16,497 nucleotides of DNA, from contig JAAZDH010000302.1 in assembly GCA_012512865.1 (NCBI GenBank), forward strand, positions 1 to 16,497, given 5' to 3'. The translations under genes and the position numbers were made by a program. Within the stretch, counting starts at the first letter, position 1. Every line of letters starts with the position of its first letter. This stretch comes from Clostridiaceae bacterium (GTDB taxonomy: Bacteria; Bacillota; Clostridia; Acetivibrionales; DUMC01). Of this stretch, positions 14,144-16,497 are shown in pieces. Under the pieces are notes generated by a model. It saw only the letters and a program-made list of their open reading frames with translations. It was not told the origin of the DNA and ran no database searches.

Positions 14144-15298
14144 TTAAGGTTTAACCGTACCTATTTCAATCCCGGTGTAGTAATACTTGACGATTTCCTC
14201 CCAGCTCTTTCCGTTTTTTGCCAGGTTGTTGGCTCCCCACTGGCTCATGCCAACCCCGTGGCCGTTGCCATAAGTAGTTATTACGATCATGCCGTCCTTG
14301 TCTTTACCCATCTCAAAATTGGCAGAACGTAAAGAAAATAGTTCCCTGAATTCCGTTCCCTTTATTTCCTTGTTCCCGATTTTCATCCTCTTGACCCTGC
14401 CGCCTTCAGTATATTCAAGAATGGTTGTTTCTCCCAAAATATTGTTTTTATCAAGTTTTATATCCGGGTATTTTTCTTTTAATGTATTATAGAATTCCTC
14501 CGGTGATATCTTCACGACTGTTTTAAAAACAGGGCTTGAATCTTCTCCTTCGCTTACCACGCTTTGCAGGTAATCAACCGGGGATACACTCCACACTTCC
14601 TCGGCATTCTCCGTTTTCCCCCCGCTGTTGGAATGGAAAACAGGATTGGCAACAAGCCCGTTATATATTAAAATAATACCTTTTGTCTCCTCCACCGCCT
14701 TCCTGATTTTATCCCAGTATACACCTGCATTGGCCACATCCCATTGTTTCATTGCTTCATCCTTGCTTATCCATGCCTGGCAATGGGTAAAATCCGTGCA
14801 TACATCCGCATCTTCATGGGCATTGTCGATATTCTTGTATAACCCTTTCAACCTGCCGTAAGCATAAGTCCTGGCAGCGACCGCCTGGGCTTTCAACGCC
14901 TCAAGGGCAAATTCCGCCGGCATTTCGGCTGCCACAACTCCCGTTATATACTCCTCAAGATCCATTTCCTTCACTTTGTTTTCAGGCTTAACGAGCACCC
15001 TGATCGTAATATTGTTTTTGTTTTCCCTTGTTTCTTCATTACCCTTATCATTGCCTACCCCGGTATCGTCGGTTATCCCGGTTTCGCCGCTTGCCGCATT
15101 TTCACCCGCTATACTGCTCCCATTATTTCCTCCATTATTCCCTTTATCCCCCTTTACGCTCTCATTCACGACATTGCCTGTCCCATTTCCTGCAGCATTG
15201 AAATTGTGGCCTTTTACTATCAGCAGCGGAAGAATTATAACGACCGTGAGTATTAAAAGCAAATAATAGCCTATATTTTTTATAATTAATGTTTTCAT
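14144..15298 (-). CDS. spoIID: Stage II sporulation protein D, peptidoglycan lytic transglycosylase
   Basis: A mother-cell membrane enzyme that cuts glycan strands lacking stem peptides, after SpoIIP has removed them, and drives engulfment. Seen in 384 residues: one N-terminal membrane segment at about 10-28; a Gly/Asn-rich low-complexity linker at about 35-95; then the SpoIID domain with LEEYITGVVAAEMPAEF (114-130), where Glu125 matches the catalytic Glu (Glu88 in B. subtilis); LKAQAVAARTYAY; the zinc-type CTDFTHC at 167-173 (Cys167, His172, Cys173), as in C. difficile SpoIID; SNSGGKTENAEEVW; and YGNGHGVGMSQWGA at 343-356. The ATG at 15298 has only a weak upstream purine stretch as ribosome binding site; no better start is in frame. 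It follows murA by 115 bases and precedes spoIIQ by 98, the classical order. Confidence 0.96.
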   Translation of the reverse strand: MKTLIIKNIGYYLLLILTVVIILPLLIVKGHNFNAAGNGTGNVVNESVKGDKGNNGGNNGSSIAGENAASGETGITDDTGVGNDKGNEETRENKNNITIRVLVKPENKVKEMDLEEYITGVVAAEMPAEFALEALKAQAVAARTYAYGRLKGLYKNIDNAHEDADVCTDFTHCQAWISKDEAMKQWDVANAGVYWDKIRKAVEETKGIILIYNGLVANPVFHSNSGGKTENAEEVWSVSPVDYLQSVVSEGEDSSPVFKTVVKISPEEFYNTLKEKYPDIKLDKNNILGETTILEYTEGGRVKRMKIGNKEIKGTEFRELFSLRSANFEMGKDKDGMIVITTYGNGHGVGMSQWGANNLAKNGKSWEEIVKYYYTGIEIGTVKP

Positions 15299-15413
15299 AG
15301 TAAATATATATTCTTTTTACGTTCTTCTCATGCCCTTTACCTGCTTTTTAATGCATGTTTCTGCTTGACAAGGCGGACCAAAACGAACTATTGAAATGAA
15401 AAGCCCTCGTTCT

Positions 15414-16497
15414 TTAATCTATTCTCGTGATATTTGCTCCAAGTTCCCTTAATTTTTCATCAATTTTTACGTATCCCCTGTCTAGATGCTCGATATCATG
15501 AATTTCGGTGGTGCCGCGGGCTGCAAGACCTGCTATTATCAATGCTGCTCCCGCCCTCAGGTCTGTGGCTTTTACCTGTGTGCCGGTTAATTCGGCCTTC
15601 CCTTCCACCACCGCGCTTCTCCCCTCAATCCTGATATTGGCTCCCATCCTTTTTAGCTCGGGAATGTGCATAAACCTGTTCTCAAATATGGTCTCAACAA
15701 TCATGCTTGTGCCGTTGGCCCTTGTCATCAGGGAGGTCAGCTGGGCCTGCATATCTGTCGGGAAGCCCGGGTATGGATGGGTTTTTATATCCACGGCTTT
15801 CAACTTTCCTTCCGACTGTACCCTTACAAAGGACAATTCCTCGGAAATTTCCACCCCCACCTCTCTCAGTTTTGCACTAATTGGTTTCAAATGGTCTGCA
15901 ACCACATTTTCTATTGTCACATCACCGCCTGCCATGGCCACGGCAGCCATGAATGTCCCTGCTTCAATCCTGTCGGGTATTATAGTATGCTTTACCCCGT
16001 TCAAGCTTTTAACCCCGTTTATTTTTATGGTATCCGTTCCTGCCCCTTTTACATCCGCACCCATTGAAATCAAAAATGTAGCCAGGTCTACCACTTCAGG
16101 TTCTACGGCGGCATTTTCTATGATAGTCTGCCCTTCTGCAAGTACCGCAGCCATCAGGATGTTTTCAGTGGCCCCGACGCTTGGAAAGTCAAGGTATATT
16201 TTTGCGCCTTTCAGCCTTCCATTGGCCTTGGCTTCAATAAACCCATGCCCTTGCCTGATTTCAGCTCCCATGGAAGTGAATCCCTTGAGATGAAGGTCAA
16301 CAGGTCTCAAGCCAATGGCACATCCTCCAGGAAGAGGTATCTTTGCATAACCTGTCCTCGCAAGCAGCGGCCCCATTACCAGGAATGATGCCCTCATCTT
16401 GTTTACCAGCTCATATGGCGCCATGCCCCTGATATAATTGCCGGGTGAGACAGTCAGAATGTTGTTTTTCGCCGATGTTTCCACCTTTGCACCCAAG
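15414..16497 (-). CDS. murA: UDP-N-acetylglucosamine 1-carboxyvinyltransferase, 5' end cut by window
   Basis: Catalyses the first committed step of peptidoglycan synthesis, transfer of enolpyruvate from PEP to UDP-GlcNAc, in the cytoplasm. The gene runs off the right edge; about 360 of some 415-420 residues are present, and the missing N-terminus should be about 55 residues. Seen: PLPGGCAIGLRPVDLHL with Cys59 of the fragment corresponding to E. coli Cys115, the PEP-adduct and fosfomycin target; SVGATENILMAAVLAEG; IIPDRIEAGTFM; THPYPGFPTDMQAQ; ETIFENRFMHIPELKRMGA; and LRAGAALIIAGLAARG near the C-terminus. The TTG near 16496 is an internal codon. Many Gram-positives have two murA genes; the copy next to spoIID is the conserved partner of this sporulation cluster. 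It is probably cotranscribed with or read through to spoIID. Confidence 0.96.
   Translation of the reverse strand, partial: LGAKVETSAKNNILTVSPGNYIRGMAPYELVNKMRASFLVMGPLLARTGYAKIPLPGGCAIGLRPVDLHLKGFTSMGAEIRQGHGFIEAKANGRLKGAKIYLDFPSVGATENILMAAVLAEGQTIIENAAVEPEVVDLATFLISMGADVKGAGTDTIKINGVKSLNGVKHTIIPDRIEAGTFMAAVAMAGGDVTIENVVADHLKPISAKLREVGVEISEELSFVRVQSEGKLKAVDIKTHPYPGFPTDMQAQLTSLMTRANGTSMIVETIFENRFMHIPELKRMGANIRIEGRSAVVEGKAELTGTQVKATDLRAGAALIIAGLAARGTTEIHDIEHLDRGYVKIDEKLRELGANITRID

Noticed and set aside
15299..15413. Sigma-E promoter for spoIID
   Set aside because: CATGCATT resembles the -10 element but no -35 match lies at the right distance; not called.
15508..16293. 261-residue open frame on the + strand
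   Set aside because: It is wholly antisense to murA, has no ribosome binding site and its translation is a compositional mirror (Ser, Ala, Pro-rich) of the real gene.

Overview
The window comes from a low-GC, endospore-forming member of the Clostridia. This rests on spoIIID, spoIIQ, spoIID, an MreB/Mbl gene and murA lying together, on GGAGG-type ribosome binding sites, TTG/GTG starts and AT-rich spacers, and on an S-layer-homology protein of Gram-positive type. I cannot name the genus. There are eleven protein-coding genes, two of them cut by the window edges. I see no rRNA, tRNA, CRISPR array, transposase or phage gene.

Left part (1-7051, + strand): the 3' end of an AMP-forming long-chain acyl-CoA synthetase; a 755-base AT-rich spacer with a terminator-like hairpin, an overlapping 11-bp inverted repeat and short tandem repeats; a three-gene LplB/LplC/LplA-type carbohydrate ABC importer (two permeases, then a binding lipoprotein); and a Gfo/Idh/MocA sugar-type dehydrogenase behind its own near-consensus sigma-A promoter. 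Import of a sugar or oligosaccharide followed by NAD-dependent oxidation is a reasonable reading, but the substrate cannot be told. No ATPase gene is adjacent, as is usual for this importer class, which generally borrows a shared ATPase.

Middle (7230-10821, - strand): a strong bidirectional terminator, a large secreted protein with three SLH repeats and an internally duplicated module of about 265 residues, and a GlpP-type glycerol-3-phosphate-responsive antiterminator with no glp genes beside it.

Right part (10822-16497): a 545-base spacer rich in short repeats, then spoIIID and an MreB/Mbl gene on the + strand. These face murA-spoIID-spoIIQ on the - strand, with a hairpin terminator between the converging genes. 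SpoIID and SpoIIQ are engulfment proteins: SpoIID is a mother-cell peptidoglycan transglycosylase and SpoIIQ the forespore membrane partner. SpoIIID is a mother-cell transcription factor. A sequence fitting the sigma-F consensus precedes spoIIQ, so it can be expressed in the forespore independently of spoIID. In B. subtilis and C. difficile these genes are co-oriented; here spoIIID-mbl is reversed.

The most useful points for a second look are two probable start-proximal frameshifts at short homopolymers (permease at 1823, mbl at 11810), where the ideal ribosome binding site serves an ATG in another frame; the SpoIIQ with an intact zinc site and a very long acidic linker; the duplicated module of the SLH protein; and the alternative-hairpin element near 1400-1470. 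I found no clear evidence of a wholly new multi-gene system.
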